Shown: in pieces, positions 22,301-34,300 of the stretch
Layout: the number at the start of each line of letters is the position of its first letter
Position numbering within the stretch: position 1 is the stretch's first letter
NCBI GenBank assembly: GCA_028752905.1
Contig: JAQNBH010000005.1
Coordinates: 7,846,948-7,910,947, forward strand
Length of the DNA stretch: 64,000 bases
Reading direction: 5' to 3'
Source of the DNA: Cladorhizidae sp. MBARI D1340-BT2
Taxonomy: Eukaryota; Porifera; Demospongiae; Poecilosclerida; Cladorhizidae
Notes under the pieces: generated by a model
What the model was told of the DNA's origin: nothing
The model's input: only the letters and a program-made list of their open reading frames with translations
The model's database searches: none
Program-made: the position numbers and the translations under genes

Positions 22301-25300
22301 CATGTGTTCCTGGTCTAGTATACCATAGCTACTACCCAGTGTGCACTAGAGGCATGTGTTCCTGGTCTAGTATACCATAGCTACTACCCAGTGTGCACTA
22401 GAGGCATGTGTTCCTGGTCTAGTATACCATAGCTACTACCCAGTGTGCACTAGAGGCATGTGTTCCTGGTCTAGTATACCATAGCTACTACCCAGTGTGC
22501 ACTAGAGGCATGTGTTCCTGGTCTAGTATACCATAGCTACTACCCAGTGTGCACTAGAGGCATGTGTTCCTGGTCTAGTATACCATAGCTACTACCCAGT
22601 GTGCACTAGAGGCATGTGTTCCTGGCCTAGTATACCATAGCTACTACCCAGTGTGCACTAGGGGCATGTGTTCCTGGCCTAGTATACCATAGCTACTACC
22701 CAGTGTGCACTAGAGGCATGTGTTCCTGGTCTAGTATACCATAGCTACTACCCAGTGTGCACTAGAGGCATGTGTTCCTGGTCTAGTATACCATAGCTAC
22801 TACCCAGTGTGCACTAGAGGCATGTGTTCCTGGCCTAGTATACCATAGCTACTACCCAGTGTGCACTAGAGGCATGTGTTCCTGGCCTAGTATACCATAG
22901 CTACTACCCAGTGTACACTAGAGGCATGTGTTCCTGGTCTAGTATACCATAGCTACTACCCAGTGTGCACTAGAGGCATGTGTTCCTGGTCTAGTATACC
23001 ATAGCTACTACCCAGTGTGCACTTGAGGCATGTGTTCCTGGTCTAGTATACCATAGCTACTACCCAGTGTGCACTAGAGGCATGTGTTACTGCTCTAGTA
23101 TACCATAGCTACTACCCAGTGTGCACTAGAGGCATGTGTTCCTGGTCTAGTATACCATAGCTACTACCCAGTGTGCACTAGAGGCATGTGTTCCTGGTCT
23201 AGTATACCATAGCTACTACCCAGTGTGCACTAGAGGCATGTGTTCCTGGCCTAGTATACCATAGCTACTACCCAGTGTGCACTAGAGGCATGTGTTCCTG
23301 GTCTAGTATACCATAGCTACTACCCAGTGTGCACTAGGGGCATGTGTTCCTGGTCTAGTATACCATAGCTACTACCCAGTGTGCACTAGAGGTTACTGGT
23401 CGTCTATTATGGTCAAATTTTTTTTTACATGCACTTTTGACAATTGATCTCAAAGAAAGTAAATTGTCTTCTCTCCAAACCTGTATTTATATGCGATTGT
23501 TGGACCTATTTATATGCGATTGTTGGACCATGATTGCTATTTCTGAAATTATTTTGGTCAGTTTCAGCTTGGATAATTGTCATAACTTTTGCATGTGTTT
23601 AAGATTAAGGTCCACTCGAACTAGAGCTTGTGATTGAGCTAGTGCTAGGATTTGTGATGAGGGCTAGGGCTTGTATTAGGGCTAGGGCTTGTGATAGAGC
23701 TAGGGCTAGGGCTTGTGATAGAGCTAGGGCTAGGGCTTGTGATAGAGCTAGGGCTAGGGCTTGTGAGATTGTGATAGAGCTAGGGCTAGGGCTTGTGATA
23801 AGGGCTAGAGCTTGTGATAGAGCTAGGGCTAGGGCTTGTGGGATAGGGCTTAGGCTAGGGCTTGTGATACAGCTAAGGCTAGGGCTAGGGCTTGTGATAA
23901 GGTAAGGGATATAGCTTGCAATAGAACTAGAGGTAGAGTTTGTGATAGGGCTAGAGGTACATATTAGGGCTAGGGCTAGGGCTTGTTCCTATTCTTCCCC
24001 TCCCCCTTCTCCCCTCTCCCCCCCTCCCCTCCCCCCCTCCCCACCCTCCCTCAACCCACCCACCATGCATAGCAAGGAGAAATCCAAGGCCTCACCAGCT
24101 CAGCAAAACCCAGAACATCACCGGCAAGCACCTCCTCCTCTCCCAGACTCTAGAAGCAGAAATCCCTCGAGCGCAGGTCCTCCTCCTCCCCTTCCCCCCA
24201 GCTCTTCCCATCCCCCCTTCCATCACCAGCAGCATCTGCAGCAGCGAAAACCTTTACCTCCTCCTGCCCCGTTTACCACGCCACCGGAGGAGGATCTGTA
24301 CGACGACCCCAGCATGTCTGCACTTGATTACGAGACCAGCATAGCTGGGAACGTTCCACCCATGGACAAGGGGCAGGAGATGGTAGGCGGTGATGGCTTC
24401 TTGCCTCAGGAGCCTTCAGAGATTTACGGTGTGTGTGTGTGTGTGTGTACATTAGCATGAGTAAGGTTGTGGACAACACAATATTTTAATCCTTAGTGAG
24501 CTTCCACAGGTGGTTCCCAAACACGTTTCACTAATCAGTACATTCATGCCAACTTCAGTCTCGGAGCCATCGGTCATTATTTTTATGTGTTTCTGAACGA
24601 GCGTCTTGTCCAATACAAACGTCCACATTGGGAGTGCATCTTGTTGCACGATGGTGAGCCTACAGGCGTGTGAGATATATTGACGGTGGCCTGTCCAGTG
24701 CCTACACTAGAGCACAGATGATTCACTAAGTCTAGACACGTTGCCAAGGCGGCAAGGGATGCTATCCCACTCGCAATCAGTTGGGCACGTTGCCGATCCT
24801 GTAAGCTTTGGCATGCTACCTTACGTATGTGTAGTGAGATGGTATTGTGTACAATCATGCAGTGCCAGGCTAACCAAATCATGGAGGTCTTCATTGCATG
24901 GTAGTCCGCAGAGAAAGTTGCTATCGACTGTTGTTTTAACCTCTTGGTGCTCTGATGGTCACCTATTCAACTGCACATGTTTACATGCACAAGCCTAATG
25001 ACTGTGTATGTCCACACTGGGTTTATATATACACACACACATTCTTGTAATACCAACCTGCACAGACTGTGTGAATGATATGGAAGGTGAAGCATGCCCA
25101 CCACCTATTCTGCCCCCACATGGAAATGGAGCAGCTTCTTCTGATGAGATTGAACAAGTAAGATATTCATGCACACATACACACTACTGACTATGCAGCC
25201 AGTTCTCTTTCCTCTACTGACGATGCAGCCAGTTCTCTCTCCTCTGCTGACTATGCAGCCAGTTCTCTTTCCTCTACTGACTATGCATGCAGCCAGTTCT

Positions 25301-28300
25301 CTTTCCTCTGCTGACTATGTAGCCAGTTCTTTTTCCTCTGCTGACTATGCAGCCAGTTCTCTTTCCTCTACTGAGTATGCAGCCAGTTCTCTTTCCTCTA
25401 CTGACTATGTAGCCAGTTCTCTTTCCTCTGCTGACTATGCAGCCAGTTCTCTTTCCTCTACTGACTATGCAGCCAGTTCTCTTTCCTCTGCTGACTATGC
25501 AGCCAGTTCTCTTTCCTCTACTGAGTATGCAGCCAGTTCTCTTTCCTCTACTGACTATGCAGCCAGTTCTCTTTCCTCTGCTGACTATGCAGGCAGTTCT
25601 CTTTCCTCTACTGACTATGCAGCCAGTTCTCTTTCCTCTGCTGACTATGCAGCCAGTTCTCTCTCCTCTGCTGACTATGCAGCCAGTTCTCTTTCCTCTG
25701 CTGACTATGCAGCCAGTTCTCTTTCCTCTGCTGACTATGCAGCCAGTTCTCTTTCCTCTACTGACTATGCAGCCAGTTCTCTTTCCTCTGCTGACTATGC
25801 AGCCAGTTCTCTTTCCTCTGCTGACTATGCAGCCAGTTCTCTTTCCTCTGCTGATGCAGCCAGTTGTCTTTCCTCTGCTGACTATGCAGCCAGTTCTCTT
25901 TCCTCTGCTGACTATGCAGCCAGTTCTCTTTCCTCTGCTGACTATGCAGCCAGTTCTCTCTCCTCTACTGACTATGCAGCCAGTTCTCTTTCCTCTGCTG
26001 ACTATGCAGCCAGTTCTCTCTCCTCTACTGACTATGCAGCCAGTTCTCTTTCCTCTGCCTACTATGCAGCCAGTTCTGTCTCCTCTGCTGACTATGCAGC
26101 CAGTTCTCTTTCCTCTACTGAGTATGCAGCCAGTTCTCTTTCCTCTACTGACTATGCAGCCAGTTCTCTTTCCTCTGCTGACTATGCAGCCAGTTCTCTT
26201 TCCTCTGCTGACTATGCAGCCAGTTCTCTCTTTCTACTGAGTATGCAGCCAGTTCTCTTTCCTCTACTGACTATGCAGCCAGTTCTCTTTCCTCTGCTGA
26301 CTATATGCAGCCAGTTCTCTTTCCTCTGCTGACTACTCTTTCCTCTGCTGACTATGCAGCCAGTTCTCTTTCCTCTGCTGACTATGCAGCCAGTTCTCTT
26401 TCCTCTGCTGACTATGCAGCCAGTTCTCTCTCCTCTACTGACTATGCAGCCAGTTCTCTTTCCTCTGCTGACTATGCAGCCAGTTCTCTTTCCTATACTG
26501 ACTATGCAGCCAGTTCTCTTTCCTCTGCTGACTATGCAGCCAGTTCTCTTTCCTCTGCTGACTATGACTATGCAGCCAGTTATCTTTCCTCTGCTGACTG
26601 TGCAGCCAGTTTTCTCTCCTCTACTGACTATGCAGCCAGTTCTCTTTCCTCTGCTGACTGTGCAGCCAGTTCTCTCTCCTCTACTGACTATGCAGCCAGT
26701 TCTCTCTCCTCTGCTGACTATGCAGCCAGTTCCCTCTGGCCCTGTCTGCAAATCCTAATCACATCCAATAACTGTAGTTGTATGTTAGTGCATACAGTGC
26801 ATGAGACAACCATTTTCTTTAACTAACTTCTATGCTCACGCTAACTCATTCAATTTATAACGGGTGACCTGTTGATATTTAGAATGGTGACCCGCTGCTC
26901 ATAAGGATGGGTAACCCATTCATATTTAGGATGTTGACCTGTTCATATTTAAGAAGCATGTTTTGTGTGAAGATGAATGACAGTTAAGCATTCCAGCCCA
27001 ACTACCTGTGTGTCTGCTCGCTTACATGTGTGCATGTGTGTGCATACATGCTGTGTGTGTGTGTGTGTGTGTGTGTGTTAGGACATCTATATTGAAGGAG
27101 ATGAGGGAAATGAAGACATGATCAATGATTCATTTGAGGACTCCAGCAATAATGGTAAGGATAGTCTCCATAGTAAACGCCGCTAACCACACTTGACTTC
27201 TTCTCCCCCCCTTCTTCTAATCTTACTTCCTTTTCTATCTCCTCTACCTCCTCTCCTCCTCCTCCTCTCCTCTCCTCCTCTCCTCCTCCTCTCCTCTCCT
27301 CCTCTCCTCCTCTCCTCTCCTCCTCCTCTCCTCCTCCTCCTCTCCTCCTCTCCTCCTCCTCTCCTCCTCCTCTCCTCCTCTCCTTCTCCTCTCCTCCTCC
27401 TCTCCTCCTCCTCTCCTTCTCCTCTCCTCCTCCTCTCCTCCTCCTCTCCTCCCTCCTCTCCTCCTCCTCTCCTCCTCCTCTCCTCCTCCTCTCCTCCTCT
27501 ACTCCTCCTCTCCTCCTCCTCTCCTCCTCTCCTCCTCTCCTCCTCCTCCTCTCCTCCTCCTCTCCTCCTCCTCTCCTCCTCTCCTCCTCTCCTCCTCTCC
27601 TCCTCCTCTCCTCCTCCTCTCCTCCTCTCCTCTCCTCTCCTCCTCCTCTCCTCCTCCTCTCCTCCTCTCCTCTCCTCTCCTCCTCTCCTCCTCCTCTCCT
27701 CCTCCTCTCCTCCTCCTCTCCTCCTCCTCTCCTCCTCCTCTCCTCCTCTCCTCCTCTCTTCTCCTCTCTTCCTCCTCTCCTCCTCCTCTCCTCCTCTCCT
27801 CCTCTCCTCCTCCTCCTTCCCCCTCCTATCTTCCGCTTCCTCTACTCCTCCTCCTCCTCCTCCTCCTCTCCTCCTCCTCCTCTCCTCCTCCTCTTCCTCC
27901 TCCTCCCCTCTCCTCCTATCGTCCTCTCCTCCTCCCCTCTTCCTCCTCCTCCCCTCTTCCTCCTCCTCTTCCTCCTCCTCTCCCTCCTCCTCTCCTCCTC
28001 TCCTCCTCCTCTCCTCCTCCTCCTCCTCCTCCTCAACTTCTCTTCCCTCTCCCTTGTCCTCCAGAGTCAGATGACTATCTCTCTCCATTTGAGGATGATG
28101 ATGATGATCTTCAGGAAGAAGCAGCTGCTGATGAAGGTACAGTTTATAAACTTATCTACATGTGCGGGACTGTTGATACCAGTTGTGTGCATTATGAGGT
28201 GATGTTAGCTGGTCTGTGATGATTTACAAGTGCCACCATTCCCCTCCCCTTTTTTCTCTCCTTTTTTTTAAGATCCCCCCAGGATGGAGTCAGATGTGAG

Positions 28301-31300
28301 TGCTGAATTAGACATTTGTTATATTCTTGTTGTTTGTTGTCCTCATTGTGTCATTTGTTGTCCTCATTGTGTCGTTTGTTGTCCTCATCGTGTTGTTTTT
28401 TGTCCTCATTGTGTCGTTTGTTGTCCTCATTGTGTCATTTGTTGTCCTCATTGTGTCGTTTGTTGTCCTCATTGTGTCGTTTGTTGTCCTCAATGTGTCA
28501 TTTGTTGTCCTCATTGTGTCATTTGTTGTCCTCATTGTGTTGTTTGTTGTCCTCATTGTGTCGTTTGTTGTCCTCATTGTGTCATTTGTTGTCCTCATTG
28601 TGTCGTTTGTTGTCCTCATTGTGTCGTTTGTTGTCCTCAATGTGTCATTTGTTGTCCTCATTGTGTCATTTGTTGTCCTCATTGTGTTGTTTGTTGTCCT
28701 CATTGTGTCGTTTGTTGTCCTCTTGTGTCGTTTGTTGTCCTCTTGTGTCGTTTGTTGTCCTCTTGTGTCATTTGTTGTCCTCATTGTGTCATTTGTTGTC
28801 CTCTTGTGTCATTTGTTGTCCTCTTGTGTCGTTTGTTGTCCTCTTGTGTCGTTTGTTGACCTCTTGTGTCATTTGTTGTCCTCATTGTGTCGTTTGTTGT
28901 CCTCTTGTGTCGTTTGTTGTCCTCATTGTGTCGTTTGTTGTCCTCTTGTGTCGTTTGTTGTCCTCTTGTGTCGTTTGTTGTCCTCTTGTGTCATTTGTTG
29001 TCCTCATTGTGTCATTTGTTGTCCTCTTGTGTCGTTTGTTGTCCTCTTGTGTCGTTTGTTGTCCTCTTGTGTCGTTTGTTGACCTCTTGTGTCATTTGTT
29101 GTCCTCATTGTGTCGTTTGTTGTCCTCTTGTGTCGTTTGTTGTCCTCATTGTGTCGTTTGTTGTCCTCTTGTGTCATTTGTTGTCCTCTTGTGTCGTTTG
29201 TTGTCCTCATTGTGTCGTTTGTTGTCCTCATTGTGTCGTTTGTTGTCCTCATTGTGTCATTTGTTGTCCTCATTGTGTCGTTTGTTGTCCTCATTGTGCT
29301 GTTTGTTGTCCTCTTGTGTTGTTTGTTGTCCTCATTGCATCGTTTGTTGTCCTCATTGCGTTGTTTGTTGTCCTCATTGTCCTCATTGTGTCGTTTGTTG
29401 TCCTCATTGTGTCGTTTGTTGTCCTCATTGTGCTGTTTGTTGTCCTCTTGTGTTGTTTGTTGTCCTCATTGCATCGTTTGTTGTCCTCATTGCATTGTTT
29501 GTTGTCCTCATTGCATTGTTTGTTGTCCTCATTGCGTCGTTTGTTGTCCTCATTGTGGTGTGTTTTGTTATGGCTGTCGTTACCATTATCGTCATTGCTG
29601 TTAATGGCGGTGGTGTTACAGCATGTGCATGGAGTGATTGTGTTGTCAGTAGGTATGTGCATGTGTGCGTGTCCAGATAAAAAGATTGCTATTTATTATG
29701 CCGCTCTAAAATTACCTTGGAATGTCTTTAAAAGGATTTCACGGCTGTATTAATAGCTGAGAAGTGATTAACCTCTCTCATAAGCAGACCAGATGTGTAG
29801 GACTAGTTCACTCGTTAATTATCAGCGATTATGGCTCTACCTATTTGGACGTATGAGGTTTTGTGGTCATGCAATTAGTTACTGCTTCCCAATACCAATT
29901 ACTTCTGTAAGTCGGGAATGAAAGCTCGCACAGATGCCCAGAAGGTGGGCAAGTTAATCCCACCCAGGGAGGTACCTGTGTTCACTGGAAATACTCGTGC
30001 ATGTTAATTGTTATAGTTAGCGTGTTGTTGTTAATGTTATAGTTTAATATGTTGTTAATGCTGTAGTTTAATATGTTGTTAATGTTATAGTTTAATATGT
30101 TGTTAATGCTGTAGTTTAATATGTTGTTAATGTTATAGTTTAATATGTTGTCAATGCTGTAGTTTAATATGTTGTTAATGTTGTAGTTTAATATGTTGTT
30201 AATGTTGTAGTTTAATATGTTGTTAATGTTATAGTTTAATATGTTGTTAATGTTGTAGTTTAATATGTTGTTAATGTTGTAGTTTAATATGTTGTTAATG
30301 TTGTAGTTTAATATGTTGTTAATGTTGTAGTTTAATATGTTGTTAATGTTGTAGTTTAATATGTTGTTAATGTTGTAGTTTAATATGTTGTTAATGTTAC
30401 AGTTTAATATGTTGTTAATGTTGCGTTTAATATGTTGTTAATGTTGTAGTTTAATATGTTGTTAATGTTGTAGTTTAATATGTTGTTAATGTTATAGTTT
30501 AATATGTTGTTAATGTTGTAGTTTAATATGTTGTTAATGTTGTAGTTTAATATTGTTAATGTTGTAGTTTAATATGTTGTTAATGATGTAGTTTAATATG
30601 TTGTTAATGCTGTAGTTTAATATGTTGTTAATGTTAGTTTAATATGTTGTTAATGCTGTAGTTTAATATGTTGTTAATGTTATAGTTTAATATGTTGTTA
30701 ATGCTGTAGTTTAATATGTTGTTAATGTTACAGTTTAATATGTTGTTAATGTTGTAGTTTAATATGTTGTTAATGTTGTAGTTTAATATGTTGTTAATGT
30801 TACAGTTTAATATGTTGTTAATGTTGCGTTTAATATGTTGTTAATGTTGTAGTTTAATATGTTGTTAATGTTGTAGTTTAATATGTTGTTAATGTTGTAG
30901 TTTAATATGTTGTTAATGTTATAGTTTAATATGTTGTTAATGTTGTAGTTTAATATGTTGTTAATGTTGTAGTTTAATATTGTTAATGTTGTAGTTTAAT
31001 ATGTTGTTAATGATGTAGTTTAATATGTTGTTAATGTTGTAGTTTAATATGTTGTTAATGTTGCAGTTTAATATGTTGTTAATGTTGTAGTTTAATGTTG
31101 TTAATGTTGTAGTTTAATATGTTGTTAATGATGTAGTTTAATATGTTGTTAATGTTGTAGTTTAATATGTTGTTAATGTTGTAGTTTAATATGTTGTTAA
31201 TGTTGTAGTTTAATATGTTGTTAATGTTGTAGTTTAATATGTTGTTAATGTTGTAGTTTAATATGTTGTTAATGTTGTAGTTTAATATGTTGTTAATGTT

Positions 31301-34300
31301 GTAGTTTAATATGTTGTTAATGTTGTAGTTTAATATGTTGTTAATGTTACAGTTTAATATGTTGTTAATGTTGCGTTTAATATGTTGTTAATGTTGTAGT
31401 TTAATATGTTGTTAATGTTGTAGTTTAATATGTTGTTAATGTTATAGTTTAATATGTTGTTAATGTTGTAGTTTAATATGTTGTTAATGTTGTAGTTTAA
31501 TATTGTTAATGTTGTAGTTTAATATGTTGTTAATGATGTAGTTTAATATGTTGTTAATGCTGTAGTTTAATATGTTGTTAATGTTAGTTTAATATGTTGT
31601 TAATGCTGTAGTTTAATATGTTGTTAATGTTATAGTTTAATATGTTGTCAATGCTGTAGTTTAATATGTTGTTAATGTTGTAGTTTAATATGTTGTTAAT
31701 GTTGTAGTTTAATATGTTGTTAATGTTATAGTTTAATATGTTGTTAATGTTGTAGTTTAATATGTTGTTAATGTTGTAGTTTAATATGTTGTTAATGTTG
31801 TAGTTTAATATGTTGTTAATGTTGTAGTTTAATATGTTGTTAATGTTGTAGTTTAATATGTTGTTAATGTTGTAGTTTAATATGTTGTTAATGTTGTAGT
31901 TTAATATGTTGTTAATGTTATAGTTTAATATGTTGTTAATGTTGTAGTTTAATATGTTGTTAATGTTGTAGTTTAATATTGTTAATGTTGTAGTTTAATA
32001 TGTTGTTAATGATGTAGTTTAATATGTTGTTAATGCTGTAGTTTAATATGTTGTTAATGTTAGTTTAATATGTTGTTAATGCTGTAGTTTAATATGTTGT
32101 TAATGTTATAGTTTAATATGTTGTTAATGCTGTAGTTTAATATGTTGTTAATGTTACAGTTTAATATGTTGTTAATGTTGTAGTTTAATATGTTGTTAAT
32201 GTTGTAGTTTAATATGTTGTTAATGTTACAGTTTAATATGTTGTTAATGTTGCGTTTAATATGTTGTTAATGTTGTAGTTTAATATGTTGTTAATGTTGT
32301 AGTTTAATATGTTGTTAATGTTGTAGTTTAATATGTTGTTAATGTTATAGTTTAATATGTTGTTAATGTTGTAGTTTAATATGTTGTTAATGTTGTAGTT
32401 TAATATTGTTAATGTTGTAGTTTAATATGTTGTTAATGATGTAGTTTAATATGTTGTTAATGTTGTAGTTTAATATGTTGTTAATGTTGCAGTTTAATAT
32501 GTTGTTAATGTTGTAGTTTAATGTTGTTAATGTTGTAGTTTAATATGTTGTTAATGATGTAGTTTAATATGTTGTTAATGTTGTAGTTTAATATGTTGTT
32601 AATGTTGTAGTTTAATATGTTGTTAATGTTGTAGTTTAATATGTTGTTAATGTTGTAGTTTAATATGTTGTTAATGTTGTAGTTTAATATGTTGTTAATG
32701 TTGTAGTTTAATATGTTGTTAATGTTGTAGTTTAATATGTTGTTAATGTTGTAGTTTAATATGTTGTTAATGTTACAGTTTAATATGTTGTTAATGTTGC
32801 GTTTAATATGTTGTTAATGTTGTAGTTTAATATGTTGTTAATGTTGTAGTTTAATATGTTGTTAATGTTATAGTTTAATATGTTGTTAATGTTGTAGTTT
32901 AATATGTTGTTAATGTTGTAGTTTAATATTGTTAATGTTGTAGTTTAATATGTTGTTAATGATGTAGTTTAATATGTTGTTAATGCTGTAGTTTAATATG
33001 TTGTTAATGTTAGTTTAATATGTTGTTAATGCTGTAGTTTAATATGTTGTTAATGTTATAGTTTAATATGTTGTTAATGCTGTAGTTTAATATGTTGTTA
33101 ATGTTACAGTTTAATATGTTGTTAATGTTGTAGTTTAATATGTTGTTAATGTTGTAGTTTAATATGTTGTTAATGTTACAGTTTAATATGTTGTTAATGT
33201 TGCGTTTAATATGTTGTTAATGTTGTAGTTTAATATGTTGTTAATGTTGTAGTTTAATATGTTGTTAATGTTGTAGTTTAATATGTTTTTAATGTTATAG
33301 TTTAATATGTTGTTAATGTTGTAGTTTAATATGTTGTTAATGTTGTAGTTTAATATTGTTAATGTTGTAGTTTAATATGTTGTTAATGATGTAGTTTAAT
33401 ATGTTGTTAATGTTGTAGTTTAATATGTTGTTAATGTTGCAGTTTAATATGTTGTTAATGTTGTAGTTTAATGTTGTTAATGTTGTAGTTTAATATGTTG
33501 TTAATGATGTAGTTTAATATGTTGTTAATGTTGTAGTTTAATATGTTGTTAATGTTGTAGTTTAATATGTTGTTAATGTTGTAGTTTAATATGTTGTTAA
33601 TGTTGTAGTTTAATGTTGTTAATGTTGTAGTTTAATATGTTGTTAATGATGTAGTTTAATATGTTGTTAATGTTGTAGTTTAATATGTTGTTAATGATGT
33701 AGTTTAATATGTTGTTAATGTTGTAGTTTAATATGTTGTTAATGTTGTAGTTTAATATGTTGTTAATGTTGTAGTTTAATATGTTGTTAATGCTGTAGTT
33801 TAATATGTTGTTAATGTTGTAATTTAATATGTTGTTAATGTTGTAGTTTAATATGTTGTTAATGTTATAGTTTAATATTTATAGTTTAATATGTTGTTAA
33901 TGTTGCAGTGTAATATGTTGTTAATGTTATAGTTTAATATGTTGTTAATGTTGTAGTTTAATATGTTGTTAATGTTGTAGTTTAATATGTTGTTAATGTT
34001 GTAGTTTAATTTGTTGTTAATGTTGTAGTTTAATATGTTGTTAATGTTGCAGTTTAATATGTTGTTAATGTTGTAGTTTAATTTGTTGTTAATGTTGTAG
34101 TTTAATTTGTTGTTAATGTTGTAGTTTAATATATTGTTAATGTTGTAATTTAATATGTTGTTAATGTTGTAGTTTAATATGTTGTTAATGTTATAGTTTA
34201 ATATGTTGTTAATGTTACAGTTTAATATGTTGTTAATGTTGTAGTTTAATATGTTGTTAATGTTGTAGTTTAATATGTTGTTAATGTTACAGTTTAATAT

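Noticed and set aside
16312..23392. CRISPR-like array
   Set aside because: The unit is a contiguous 52-bp tandem repeat without unique spacers, in a eukaryotic intron.
23636..23985. Interstitial telomere
   Set aside because: The hexamer is mostly GGGCTA mixed with TTGTGATAGA words, degenerate and intronic; no sign of a fusion or chromosome end.
25169..26332. 387-codon AASSLSSADY repeat protein
   Set aside because: It is the 30-bp intronic array. The exon 6 frame ends at a stop (about 25190) before it, and GTAAGA at 25158 gives a good donor.
27183..28088. Glu/Arg/Gly-rich minus-strand and Ser/Pro/Leu plus-strand frames
   Set aside because: Pure CCTCT-type polypyrimidine tract; low complexity on both strands.
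28316..29753. 454-codon Cys/Leu/Ser frame and its antisense Thr/Asn frame
   Set aside because: Product of the 18/21-bp intron 9 array, unit lengths divisible by three.
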